From Peptoniphilus gorbachii (lineage in GTDB: Bacteria; Bacillota; Clostridia; Tissierellales; Peptoniphilaceae): 64,000 nucleotides of DNA. Positions 25,951 to 34,717 of the stretch are shown piece by piece. The stretch's first letter is position 1; the number at the start of each line of letters is the position of its first letter. The notes under the pieces were generated by a model. It searched no databases. It had not been told where the DNA came from and was given only the letters and a program-made list of their open reading frames with translations. Where the stretch lies: NCBI RefSeq assembly GCF_016908115.1, contig NZ_JAFBDH010000001.1:372001-436000 (forward strand), in the 5' to 3' direction. Made by a program: the position numbers and the translations under genes.

Positions 25951-27231
25951 TTACTTAGATAATTTATCTAAAATAATTTTCCTAATATCCTTAATTAAAT
26001 ATAAAGAACCGCACCATAAAATCATGTCGCCTTCTTCAGCAAGAGAAATAGTTTTTTCAACAGCTTCTTCTCTATTTTTTATTGGGTAAATTTCTTTTTT
26101 TGAAAACTTTTTAAATTCACTTTCAAGTGAAACCAAATCTGTATGCCTTTCATTATTAATTTCTGTTAAGACAATTTTATCAGCAATATTTTCAATTTTT
26201 TTAAGTATGTGTTCATGATCTTTGTCTTTTAATAAACTAAATCCTAAAATAAGTTTATTATACTTAAATTTTTTTACACTCTCTTCTATTCTTTCTATGG
26301 AATCTAAATTGTGAGATCCATCAATTACAATTAGCGGATTTTTAGATAGACATTCTGTCCTTCCAATATTTTTTGCATTTTTTAGTCCCAATTTTATTTT
26401 TTCTTCATCAAGTTTATATTCTTCTTTTAAAAAGTCAAGGACCATTAGTGCAAGGGAAGCATTAAGTGCTTGATGTTCACCTATTAGAGAAATTTCAACA
26501 TTTTTATAATTTCTAAAATTAAAAATATTTCCAAGTTCATTAGATCTTAAAATTTTAACTTCATCCTCATTAAATTCTTCAAAATCAGAATTTTTTTCAA
26601 GACTTATTTTTTTAAGTTCACGTCTTGCAGCTTCTTCTTGTGGATAAGAAAATATATGAGAATCTTCTTTTATTATGCCGCCCTTTTCACGAGCGATTTT
26701 TTCTATTGTATCTCCCAAAATATTTGCGTGGTCGAGAGAAATGTGACAGAATACTGGAATTGACTTTTCCATTACATTTGTTGCATCAACTCTTCCACCC
26801 ATGCCAACTTCCATTACTGCAAAGTCAAGATTTTTTCTAGCAAAATAAATATAAGAAATAGAAGTTAAAATTTCAAAACCACTTACAAAAATTTTTTTCT
26901 CGTCAAGTTCTTCAACTTTTTCTCTTACTTCTGTAGCAAGATCTGCAAAATCTTTTTCAGAAATTTCTACATTATTTATTTCAATTTCTTCACGAATATT
27001 AGTGATATAGGGTGATGTAAATTTTCCAACTTTATAATTATTTTCAATTAAGGCATTTGAAATAAAACTGGCAACTGATCCCTTTCCGTTAGTGCCAGTA
27101 ATGTGTATAATTTTTAATTTATCTTGTGGCTTATGGAAAATGTTTAAAAGCTCTTTTATATTATCAAGTGTAAATTCACCAAGAGGTATATTTCTATTTT
27201 CAAGCCAAGTTACTGATTCAGTATAATTCAT
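25951..27231 (-). CDS. folC: Folylpolyglutamate/dihydrofolate synthase
   Basis: 426 residues from the ATG at 27231 with AGGAG upstream; the 17-codon longer frame has no such signal. Mur-ligase fold: HITGTNGKGSVASFISNAL P-loop (about 43-61), FTSPYITNIREEI, EVGMGGRVDATNV, HISLDHANILGDTIEKIARE and the second-domain VIDGSHNLDSI. It adds glutamate to folates, retaining them in the cell, and in many Firmicutes also makes dihydrofolate. Single gene with its own promoter, divergent from brnQ. Confidence 0.95.
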   Translation of the reverse strand: MNYTESVTWLENRNIPLGEFTLDNIKELLNIFHKPQDKLKIIHITGTNGKGSVASFISNALIENNYKVGKFTSPYITNIREEIEINNVEISEKDFADLATEVREKVEELDEKKIFVSGFEILTSISYIYFARKNLDFAVMEVGMGGRVDATNVMEKSIPVFCHISLDHANILGDTIEKIAREKGGIIKEDSHIFSYPQEEAARRELKKISLEKNSDFEEFNEDEVKILRSNELGNIFNFRNYKNVEISLIGEHQALNASLALMVLDFLKEEYKLDEEKIKLGLKNAKNIGRTECLSKNPLIVIDGSHNLDSIERIEESVKKFKYNKLILGFSLLKDKDHEHILKKIENIADKIVLTEINNERHTDLVSLESEFKKFSKKEIYPIKNREEAVEKTISLAEEGDMILWCGSLYLIKDIRKIILDKLSK

Positions 27232-27250
27232 AATTATCTCCTTTAAGAAA

Positions 27251-27279
27251 ATAGTACCAAAATTTTTATTACTATTCAA
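27251..27279 (-). promoter_or_regulatory. folC promoter
   Basis: On the minus strand TTGAAT (27279-27274), spacer of 17, TACTAT (27256-27251) preceded by TG plus one base. One copy of the GTACCAAAATTT repeat covers its spacer and -10. Confidence 0.65.
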
Positions 27280-27300
27280 CATTTTAGTGTACCAAAATTT
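27254..27300. repeat. Two direct copies of GTACCAAAATTT
   Basis: Copies at 27254-27265 and 27289-27300, 35 bases apart start to start. The first overlaps the folC promoter; the second lies where the -35 region of the divergent brnQ promoter (extended -10 TAAAAT at 27313-27318) falls. A shared operator is possible but unproven. Confidence 0.6.
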
Positions 27301-27347
27301 ATTTAATTGTGGTAAAATAGAAAAAATAATTATATGGAGGTAAAAAG

Positions 27348-28655
27348 ATGAATAATGAAATTCGTACTAGAGATTTATTCGTAATCGGTTTTGCACTTTT
27401 TGCAATGTTTTTTGGTGCCGGAAATCTGATTTTTCCACCTTATCTAGGACTTATATCTGGTCCACAATGGTGGGTCGGATTCCTGGGATTTACAATTACT
27501 GATGCAGGATTAGGATTACTTGCAATTATTGCTCTTTCTAAATATGATGGTAACTTAAATGTACTAGCTTCAAGAGTAAATAAGACTTTTGCAATTATTA
27601 TTTCAACAGCAATTATTTTATGTATTGGACCTTTCCTTGCTACTCCAAGAACTGCAGCGACTACTTACGAAATTGGTATATTGCCAATCTTTGGTGAATC
27701 TGTAAATAGATATTTGTTCTCTGTTGTATTCTTTATAATAGCTTGCCTATTGAGTATAAGACCTAGCAAAGTTGTTGATATAGTTGGAAAATTTTTAACT
27801 CCTTCACTAATTCTTTGTATGGCTGTTCTTATAGTAAAGGGAATTGTAAGCCCAATTGGTGAAATTGCAAATACTACTATGATCGATAATGTTCTTGAAA
27901 AGGGAATTACAGATGGATATCAAACAATGGATGCTATTGCAGGATGTATGTTTGCTCTAGTTGTACTAAATGCCGTTAAAACTAGAAATTATTCTTCGCA
28001 AAAATTAGAAATTAAAGCAACTATTTTATCTGGTATTATCGCAGCAGTATGTCTAGCAATTATTTATGGTGGACTACTATATCTTGGCGCTCAAACTTCA
28101 AGCCTTGGTGTATATGATATTAATACAGACAATACTAAACTTCTTGTAGATATTACAAATAGAGTTCTTGGTGGAGTTGGTGTTTATATCTTGGCAATCA
28201 TAACTGCCCTTGCCTGTCTTACAACTGCAATTGGTTTAATTTCAGCTGCAGGAAATTTCTTTAATGAACTAAGTAAAGGAAAAATTTCTTATGAAATTAT
28301 AGTTGTTATTTGTTCAGTTGTATCTTGTGCTATTTCAGTTCTTGGTGTAAGTCAAATTATAAAAATTTCAGCACCAATTCTTGAAATTCTTTATCCATGT
28401 GCAATGACAATAGTTTTGATAGGACTATTTAACGAAAAAATCAAAAACGATATTGTATTTAAAATTCCAGCAATTGTATCTCTAATTTTTGGACTTTTAT
28501 TTGTACTAAAGGGAATGAATCTTTTAGGAAGCTTTGGAGATGTTTTGGATTCTTTCCCACTTACTAAGTTTGGTCTTGGTTGGGTTGTTCCAATGTTAAT
28601 TGGTCTTGTTATTGCAATTGTGATTGCAAGCATGAAAAAGACAAAGACAGCTTAA
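27348..28655 (+). CDS. brnQ: Branched-chain amino acid transporter BrnQ (LIVCS family)
   Basis: 435 residues, about twelve hydrophobic segments, full length. The N-terminal signature FFGAGNLIFPPYLGLISG is diagnostic for the LIVCS carrier. It imports Leu, Ile and Val with Na+ or H+. GGAGG precedes the ATG; an extended -10 (TGG TAAAAT, 27311-27318) is likely its promoter. It is monocistronic, with a terminator shared with radA. No T-box leader fits in the short 65-base upstream gap. Confidence 0.95.
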   Translation: MNNEIRTRDLFVIGFALFAMFFGAGNLIFPPYLGLISGPQWWVGFLGFTITDAGLGLLAIIALSKYDGNLNVLASRVNKTFAIIISTAIILCIGPFLATPRTAATTYEIGILPIFGESVNRYLFSVVFFIIACLLSIRPSKVVDIVGKFLTPSLILCMAVLIVKGIVSPIGEIANTTMIDNVLEKGITDGYQTMDAIAGCMFALVVLNAVKTRNYSSQKLEIKATILSGIIAAVCLAIIYGGLLYLGAQTSSLGVYDINTDNTKLLVDITNRVLGGVGVYILAIITALACLTTAIGLISAAGNFFNELSKGKISYEIIVVICSVVSCAISVLGVSQIIKISAPILEILYPCAMTIVLIGLFNEKIKNDIVFKIPAIVSLIFGLLFVLKGMNLLGSFGDVLDSFPLTKFGLGWVVPMLIGLVIAIVIASMKKTKTA

Positions 28656-28677
28656 ATTTAAATATTTATAAAAAAAG

Positions 28678-28714
28678 AAACTCTTCTTACTTATATAGTA
28701 AAAAGAGTTTTTTT
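28678..28714. terminator. Bidirectional terminator between brnQ and radA
   Basis: AAACTCTT / AAGAGTTT outer stem with further pairing of TTACT / AGTAA inside, a T-run on the plus side and an A-run on the minus-gene side. Confidence 0.85.
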
Positions 28715-28729
28715 CTTGCAAAAATTTAT

Positions 28730-30106
28730 TTATATTTCAAAAACTTTTTGAATAACTTCTAAAATATTTGAAAGTTTTATAAGTTTTATATCCTTATAAT
28801 TTTCTTCTTTAGCACTAGCATATTTTGAAATGTATGCTTTTTTAAAGCCCATTCTCTCTGCTTCTTTTAGTCTCACATCAAGACTTGGCACATTTTTAAG
28901 TTCGCCAGTTAGTCCTACATCGGCAATAAAAACAGAGTTTGCTTCTACGGGCTTATTGAGAGTAGATGAAACTATTGAAATCATTACAGATAAATTAGAT
29001 GCTTGTTCCTTTACCTTAATTCCACCAGTTGATTTTACAACAATATTTTTGTCTAAAAATTTTATTCCTGCTCTCTCTTCCAAGATGGAAACTAAGGTGT
29101 TTAAATGTTCCCTTCTTATAGATTCAGAAATTCTTGAGGGATAAGGGAGAAAGGTCTTTGAGGCAAGTGCTTCTGTTTCCAAAATTATTGGTCTTGTCCC
29201 CTCTCTTATAACAGAAAGAGAAGATCCAGGTACTTGTTCACTTGCTGATCTTTTAGTCATAAAATATTCTGATGGATTGTCAATAGATATCATGCCCTTT
29301 TCAGTCATAGAGAAAAATCCAATTTCTCCAGTGGAACCATATCTATTTTTTGTAGTCATTAGTGATCTTAAATCTTCAGATGAATCTCCGTCAATTAATA
29401 AAACTGTATCCACTAAATGCTCAAGAGATCTTACTCCAGCAAGTTCATCTTGCTTAGTCATTTGTCCCACAAGAAAAACCATGCGGGGCTTTTCTAGGTC
29501 CTTGGCAATTTCAGTCATCTTGTAGGCACACTCCATTGTTTGAGTTGGCGTGCCAGGTCTTTGTGGAAATTCGTCTAGGGTAAAAGTTTGAATTGAATCA
29601 ATAATAATCATCTGTGGATCAATTTTTTCAACTTGATCCAGAACAGAATTAAGAGAAGTTACTGAATAAACCCAAATATTATCAGAAAGCTTATCCAAAA
29701 TTCTCTCTGCCCTCATTTTTATTTGCGTTTCAGATTCTTCCCCTGATGCATATAAAACTCTCATGCCCTTATTTGCCAGGTCATTTGCCACTTGCATAAG
29801 TAGAGTCGACTTACCAGAACCTGGCTTTGCGGTTAAAATGCTGACAGAATCTTTTACAATTCCGCCACCCATAACCCTATTAAATTCTTCAATGCCTGTC
29901 ATAACTCTCTCGTCAGAATAAGTTTCTACTGCCCTTAGTTTAAGGGCATCTTTTTTTATTTTTTTATTTTTTGAAGGAGTCTTATCATTAGACTCCTCCT
30001 CTTTTTCTTCTAAAGTATTCCATGAGTTACAATTTGGGCATTTCCCAAAAAATCCTTGGGAAATATATCCGCATTTACTGCATTGATACACTATTTTCTT
30101 TTTCAT
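28730..30106 (-). CDS. radA: DNA repair protein RadA
   Basis: 458 residues, full length. N-terminal zinc finger [18 protein letters not shown], RecA-like ATPase with Walker A AKPGSGKSTLL (about 93-103), the KNRYGSTGEIG motif (RadA/Sms signature) and a Lon-protease-like C-terminal domain with VEANSVFIADVGLTGE. It is a branch-migration helicase in recombination. Its start overlaps the end of clpC by 32 bases, so it is part of the CtsR operon. Confidence 0.97.
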   Translation of the reverse strand: MKKKIVYQCSKCGYISQGFFGKCPNCNSWNTLEEKEEESNDKTPSKNKKIKKDALKLRAVETYSDERVMTGIEEFNRVMGGGIVKDSVSILTAKPGSGKSTLLMQVANDLANKGMRVLYASGEESETQIKMRAERILDKLSDNIWVYSVTSLNSVLDQVEKIDPQMIIIDSIQTFTLDEFPQRPGTPTQTMECAYKMTEIAKDLEKPRMVFLVGQMTKQDELAGVRSLEHLVDTVLLIDGDSSEDLRSLMTTKNRYGSTGEIGFFSMTEKGMISIDNPSEYFMTKRSASEQVPGSSLSVIREGTRPIILETEALASKTFLPYPSRISESIRREHLNTLVSILEERAGIKFLDKNIVVKSTGGIKVKEQASNLSVMISIVSSTLNKPVEANSVFIADVGLTGELKNVPSLDVRLKEAERMGFKKAYISKYASAKEENYKDIKLIKLSNILEVIQKVFEI

Positions 30107-32546
30107 TTTTAGCCCTTTTAGTCTTTTTAACTTTTTCTATTTGAACCTTTTTGTATTTTACATTAACAGAAATTTCATCGCCATCTTTTATATTTCCATC
30201 TAAAAATTCATCGGCAATTTTATCTTCAATTAGTTTTGTAATAGTCCTTTGAAGTGGTCTTGCACCAAAGACTTTGTCATAACCTTCCTCAACTAAAAAA
30301 TCTATAAGCTTATTTGTATAATTTGTCTTTATTCCCATTTCAGAAAGTCTATCACTTAATTTATCAAGCATATTTTTTACTATATCTTTAATTTCAGCTT
30401 TTTCAAGAGCTTTAAATATTACAACATCATCAACTCTATTTAAAAATTCAGGTCTAAACTTTTCCTTTAAAGATTCATTAATAATTTTTTTCATATTTTC
30501 ATATTCGCTTTTCTTAACTGAACTTTCAGAAGTTGAAAATCCAAGAACTGAATTTTTGGCAAGGAGATTAGCTCCTGCATTTGAAGTCATAATTATAACT
30601 GTATCTTTAAAGTTTACAGTTCTTCCCTTGGAATCTGTCAATCTACCTTCATCTAAAATTTGTAGCAAAATATTAAAAATGTCTGGATGTGCCTTTTCGA
30701 TTTCATCTAAAAGAATTACTGAATAGGGATGTGTTCTAACTGCTTCAGTTAGTTCTCCGCCTTCTTCATAGCCAACATATCCTGGAGGTGACCCCACAAG
30801 TTTTGAAACTGTGAATTTTTCCATATATTCAGACATATCAAACCTAATCATATTTTCTTCTTTACCAAATAAATTTTTGGCAAGGCTCTTGGCAAGGAAA
30901 GTCTTACCAACACCAGTTGGCCCTACAAATATAAAGGATCCAATTGGTTTATTGGGATCTTTAAGTCCAATTCTTGACCTTTTTATTGCCTTGGCAAGAG
31001 TTTTTACAGCCTCATCTTGACCCTTGGCATCTTCTTTTAATTTGTCGTCTAAATCTCTTAGCTTTTCAGTTTCTTCTGCAGTCATTTCAGTAACAGGTAC
31101 CTTTGACCAATCAGATACAATTTCGGCGATAAGTTCTGCTGTAACTTCTTTTTTTGATTCTTTTTCTTGAAATTTTTCTATTTCTTCTTTATATTTTTTT
31201 TCGACTTGTTTTTGCTCATCACGTAGATTTGCAGCTAGCTCATAATCTTGATTTTTTACTGCTTCAGATTTTTTATTTTCAATTTCTTCAAGTTCTTTTT
31301 TAAATTCTTCTTCAAATTCAGGAATTTTGTAAGTTTCAATTTTTAATTTTGAACTTGCCTCATCAATTAAATCAATTGCCTTATCTGGCAAAAATCTATC
31401 ATTTAAATATCTATCAGAATATTTTACAGCAGCTTCAATAGTTTCATCTGGAATTAAAACATTGTGATGTTTCTCATAAATATTTTTAAGTCCCTTTATG
31501 ATTTTTATTGAATCCTCTACACTTGGCTCGTCTACCATAATTGGCATAAGTCTTCTTTCGAAAGCTGTGTCCTTTTCAATTTTCTTTCTGTACTCGGAAA
31601 TAGTTGTAGCTCCCATAACTTGTAAAACTGACTTTGTTAAAAGGGGCTTTAAAATATTTGAAGCATCAAGTGATCCTTCAGCTGAACCTGCACCAATTAT
31701 GACGTGCATTTCATCAATAAATAAAATAATATTTTTGTTTTTTGCAGCTTCATTAGTTACATTTTTTAGTCTTTCTTCAAAGTCGCCTCTGTATTTTGAA
31801 CCAGCTATAAGCTGAGAAATATCAAGAGTTAAAATTACTTTATCCTTCATTATTTCTGGCACATTTCCTGCAACAATTTCTGCTGCAAGTCCTTCTGCTA
31901 TGGCAGTTTTACCAACGCCAGGTTCTCCAATTAAAACAGGATTGTTTTTTGTCCTACGAGATAGAACTTGAATTACTCTTTTTATTTCTTTTTCTCTTCC
32001 AATTACTGGGTCGATTTTTCCCTCTTCAGCCTTTTTATTTAAATTTGTTGTATATTTTTCTAAGGCTTCTGAAGAAATTTCGCTGCCTTCATCTTCATAA
32101 TCTTCATAGTCTTCCATATTATTTAAAATATCATTTTCAAGACTTATAATATCTATGCCAAGTCTTTTTAAAACTAATATGGCAACACCTTGACCTTCAC
32201 GCAAAATGCCAAGAAGAAGGTGTTCTGTTGACACTGCTACTTCTCCCATTTCCTTTGAAACTTCAAAGGCAAGTTCAAAAATTCTCTTTGTCCTTGGAGT
32301 GTACGCAATACTTGAAATAGCTGGACCCTGACCACTACTTACAATGTCAAGTGTTGCTTCCTTTGCCTTTTTATAATCTATGCCAAGCTTTGATAATATG
32401 TGAGCGCCAGTATCTGTTCCTTCTCTAATTATTCCCAATAAAATGTGCTCTGAGCCTATATATGAATGTCTCTGCTCCCTAGCTTCTTGCTGAGCAAAGA
32501 GAATTGCCTTTTGTGATTTTTCACTAAATCTTCCAAACATACTCAT
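30075..32546 (-). CDS. clpC: ATP-dependent Clp protease ATPase subunit ClpC
   Basis: 823 residues, full length. Two Clp N repeats (1-145) keep the glutamates in GSEHILLG and STEHLLLG that in B. subtilis ClpC bind phospho-arginine. First AAA+ domain with [15 protein letters not shown], middle domain with the UvrB/C-like [20 protein letters not shown] (about 425-445), second AAA+ domain with [16 protein letters not shown] and [20 protein letters not shown]. It unfolds substrates for ClpP. AGGAGG lies 7 bases before the ATG, which overlaps the mcsB stop by 4 bases. Confidence 0.97.
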   Translation of the reverse strand: MSMFGRFSEKSQKAILFAQQEAREQRHSYIGSEHILLGIIREGTDTGAHILSKLGIDYKKAKEATLDIVSSGQGPAISSIAYTPRTKRIFELAFEVSKEMGEVAVSTEHLLLGILREGQGVAILVLKRLGIDIISLENDILNNMEDYEDYEDEGSEISSEALEKYTTNLNKKAEEGKIDPVIGREKEIKRVIQVLSRRTKNNPVLIGEPGVGKTAIAEGLAAEIVAGNVPEIMKDKVILTLDISQLIAGSKYRGDFEERLKNVTNEAAKNKNIILFIDEMHVIIGAGSAEGSLDASNILKPLLTKSVLQVMGATTISEYRKKIEKDTAFERRLMPIMVDEPSVEDSIKIIKGLKNIYEKHHNVLIPDETIEAAVKYSDRYLNDRFLPDKAIDLIDEASSKLKIETYKIPEFEEEFKKELEEIENKKSEAVKNQDYELAANLRDEQKQVEKKYKEEIEKFQEKESKKEVTAELIAEIVSDWSKVPVTEMTAEETEKLRDLDDKLKEDAKGQDEAVKTLAKAIKRSRIGLKDPNKPIGSFIFVGPTGVGKTFLAKSLAKNLFGKEENMIRFDMSEYMEKFTVSKLVGSPPGYVGYEEGGELTEAVRTHPYSVILLDEIEKAHPDIFNILLQILDEGRLTDSKGRTVNFKDTVIIMTSNAGANLLAKNSVLGFSTSESSVKKSEYENMKKIINESLKEKFRPEFLNRVDDVVIFKALEKAEIKDIVKNMLDKLSDRLSEMGIKTNYTNKLIDFLVEEGYDKVFGARPLQRTITKLIEDKIADEFLDGNIKDGDEISVNVKYKKVQIEKVKKTKRAKNEKENSVSMQ

Positions 32547-33529
32547 TTGAAAACCTCCTTCATGAGAGCTCTCGCCTTATTAGCTCTTAAAATATCTCTT
32601 GATTTAAGATCTAACATTGCCCCTCTCTCAATTTGCAAATGTCCATTTCTAAGTTTTTTAATCTCCTCATAAAAATCAAAATCTCGATTTGCCTTTAAAA
32701 TGGAAAGCTCAATTCCAAGATTAATTGTAGACATGGACTGCATCATCTCTTCTTCCGACAACAACCTTGCATGGGCAAGAACTCCAAAGGCTCTGTTTAC
32801 CATATCCTCAAGAGTTATGATGTTGTCTAAATATAATTTTTTTCTATTTTCCCTTTCAACATCGGCAATTTCTCGCGCGATGATTTTTAATTTTTCAATA
32901 TAAGACTTTTCCTCTTCGCCAAAGGTTGACTCAAAGGAAAGAGTGTAAATACTTGCCAAAGCCTTGTTAGAGCTATCTCTATAGGAGGCAAGAGTGTAGC
33001 CAAGTCTTGATAGACCTCTTGCAATTTCTTCGATACCAAAATAGTTTAGGGCAGGTAGATACAATAGTACAATGGGCTTTAAGCCCGTGCCAGAATTTAA
33101 AACTCTAGAACTTAAATAACCAAAATTTGAATCAAAGGAAAAATTAATTTTTTCTTCTAACTTTTCTTCCAAAGAATAAATTTCTCCATACAAATCCTCA
33201 ATTGATTTTGTCCTTGAAAAAGCTTGAAGCTCAATATGTTCTCCTGCATTTATTAAAATATCTGGAGAGTTTTTTTTTTCATAAAATCCTAAATTTTCTC
33301 TTTCAACAGTTTTTTTGCCAAGTCTTCCATTTTCTACATATTCAAGTTTTTTTAGAGAAGAAATATTTAAAAGATCAACTTTAGTATAACCCAAGTCACT
33401 TAAAATAGGGTCTAGGAAGTCTAAATTTTTTCTTAACTCTTCCTCTGTCATGGTATTTACAAACTTTTTTCCGTCAATATTTCTATATAATTTTAATTTA
33501 TATCCTAAAATAATTTTAGACACTGACAT
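32543..33529 (-). CDS. mcsB: McsB homologue lacking the arginine-kinase active site
   Basis: 328 residues, somewhat shorter than B. subtilis McsB (about 363). The guanido-kinase fold is recognisable by FGYLSSRVLNSGTGLKPIVL (GTGL kept), the later VNRAFGVLAHARLLS and the tail LKSRDILRANKARALM. Compared from memory with active McsB, the ATP-binding SSRIRLAR is GYKLKLYR, NEEDHIR is NAGEHIE, the active cysteine region SCPTN is SRVLN and the catalytic RGxxGE is ASYRDS. The pseudo-kinase inference is strong. The C-terminal RDxxRA element tied to phospho-arginine binding is kept. The start overlaps mcsA; a GTG at 33523 is also possible. It sits in the normal place between mcsA and clpC, so an adaptor role is inferred. 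Confidence 0.85.
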   Translation of the reverse strand: MSVSKIILGYKLKLYRNIDGKKFVNTMTEEELRKNLDFLDPILSDLGYTKVDLLNISSLKKLEYVENGRLGKKTVERENLGFYEKKNSPDILINAGEHIELQAFSRTKSIEDLYGEIYSLEEKLEEKINFSFDSNFGYLSSRVLNSGTGLKPIVLLYLPALNYFGIEEIARGLSRLGYTLASYRDSSNKALASIYTLSFESTFGEEEKSYIEKLKIIAREIADVERENRKKLYLDNIITLEDMVNRAFGVLAHARLLSEEEMMQSMSTINLGIELSILKANRDFDFYEEIKKLRNGHLQIERGAMLDLKSRDILRANKARALMKEVFK

Positions 33530-34025
33530 CTTCCTTTAACTTTTTTATTTCGTCTCTTATTTCTGCTGCCTTTTCATATTCTTCTAAATTTATGGCAAGG
33601 TCAAGTTTTTCCTTTAAATCCTCAAGTTTTCTGTTGTAAACTAGATAACTTTCTGCATTTTTTGGAATTTTTCCCCTATATTTTAAATTTATATTAAGTG
33701 CATTTAAATATTTTTTAATTTCGTCTCCAAAGGAATCGTAACATTTTGGACAACCGAGAGTTCCTTTTGACTTTAGCTCACGAAAAGATCTGCCGCAATA
33801 TTCACAGCTTATGTCATCTTCTTCATTATAAGAATTTGCTGTAAACTGAAAAATATTTTTTAGAGCATTTTCAAGTTGAGGAATAATATTTTGATACCCC
33901 TTAAAATCCCTTTTAAATTTTTCTTCAGCACAAACTTCGCAAAGATGCACTTCTTCTATTCCATCGTCTTTTATCCTTGTATAGGAAATAACTGATTCTC
34001 TTTCCTTGCAAACATCACATAGCAT
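33516..34025 (-). CDS. mcsA: McsA, zinc-finger UvrB/UvrC-motif protein
   Basis: 169 residues. Two pairs of CxxC motifs: C3/C6 with C29/C32 (CDVCKE...CEVCAEEK) and C74/C77 with C93/C96 (CEYCGRSF...CPKCYDSF), then a C-terminal UvrB/C helix-hairpin (EKLDLAINLEEYEKAAEIRD). In other Firmicutes McsA activates the McsB kinase and links CtsR to stress sensing. Here its partner seems catalytically dead. Located 11 bases after ctsR and overlapping mcsB by 14. Confidence 0.95.
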   Translation of the reverse strand: MLCDVCKERESVISYTRIKDDGIEEVHLCEVCAEEKFKRDFKGYQNIIPQLENALKNIFQFTANSYNEEDDISCEYCGRSFRELKSKGTLGCPKCYDSFGDEIKKYLNALNINLKYRGKIPKNAESYLVYNRKLEDLKEKLDLAINLEEYEKAAEIRDEIKKLKEDVSV

Positions 34026-34036
34026 GATCTTCCCTC

Positions 34037-34489
34037 CTAACTAAAAATAACTAGGAGCATATTTTTTAACAAATCTGCTCTAATTTCATTTTTATTATCA
34101 CACTCACTAAGAGCCCTGTCTGAGAGAGCAACTTTCATGAGTTCCATCTCCCTTTCAGTCACTTTCTTAAGTCTTAAAAGTTCCTTCAAAAGTTCATCAG
34201 AATTATTTTTTGTAATAGAATCTCCTATAAAACTTAAAAAAGTATCAATTGTATCTTCATCATCTTCAAATTTAACCTTTACTATCCTAATGTAGCCTCC
34301 GCCGCCTCGCCTTGACTCGACATAGTAGCCCTTAAAGGGCGTAAATCTAGTGGTCAAGACATAATTAATTTGCGAAGGCGCACAGTTAAAGTGGTCTGAA
34401 ATTTTTGATCTTTGTATCTCAAGAGCTCCACCAGATTCAAAAATAAGTTCATTTAAAAAATCTTCAATGGAGTTAGAAAGCTTTGCCAT
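34037..34489 (-). CDS. ctsR: Transcriptional repressor CtsR
   Basis: 150 residues. The winged helix-turn-helix N-terminal half contains APSQINYVLTTRFTPFKGY and the glycine-rich wing ESRRGGGGYIRIV that sits in the minor groove and senses heat. It represses clp genes at low temperature. First gene of the ctsR-mcsA-mcsB-clpC-radA operon; two heptad-repeat CtsR boxes lie directly upstream, so it is autoregulated. Confidence 0.97.
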   Translation of the reverse strand: MAKLSNSIEDFLNELIFESGGALEIQRSKISDHFNCAPSQINYVLTTRFTPFKGYYVESRRGGGGYIRIVKVKFEDDEDTIDTFLSFIGDSITKNNSDELLKELLRLKKVTEREMELMKVALSDRALSECDNKNEIRADLLKNMLLVIFS

Positions 34490-34500
34490 AATACACTTCC

Positions 34501-34517
34501 TTTGACTATCTTTGTCT
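34501..34517 (-). promoter_or_regulatory. CtsR operator, proximal
   Basis: On the minus strand AGACAAA-GAT-AGTCAAA, one mismatch to the RGTCAAA-NAN-RGTCAAA consensus. Located between the predicted -10 and the ctsR start. Confidence 0.85.
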
Positions 34518-34522
34518 TTTAA

Positions 34523-34528
34523 ATTATA
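34523..34528 (-). promoter_or_regulatory. ctsR operon -10 box
   Basis: Perfect TATAAT on the minus strand between the two CtsR boxes; no clear -35, that region being covered by the distal box. Confidence 0.65.
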
Positions 34529-34532
34529 AAAA

Positions 34533-34549
34533 TCTGACTATCTTTTACT
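34533..34549 (-). promoter_or_regulatory. CtsR operator, distal, degenerate
   Basis: On the minus strand AGTAAAA-GAT-AGTCAGA, two mismatches to the heptad consensus, with the same GAT spacer. It is 32 bases (three helical turns) from the proximal box. Confidence 0.6.
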
Positions 34550-34669
34550 ATTTCTAGTTTAATATAAAATATTTATTTTGTAAAGCTAATAGCTATTATA
34601 AATTTTTATAATAGAATTATTTTAAATAAATACATAAGGTTCTTATAAATATTTCCTAAATTTTAAGAC

Positions 34670-34702
34670 AAAAAAAGGTTGGGCACTTAAACATGCTCAA
34701 CC
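34670..34702 (-). terminator. Intrinsic terminator of the EF-G-like gene
   Basis: GGTTGGGCA / TGCTCAACC stem (one G-U pair) with an eight-base loop and a T-run on the minus strand. Confidence 0.85.
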
Positions 34703-34717
34703 CAATTAAAATTTATT

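Noticed and set aside
27283-27347. T-box or leucine riboswitch ahead of brnQ
   Set aside because: The gap is only 65 bases, with no T-box sequence (TGGNACCGCG) and no antiterminator hairpin.
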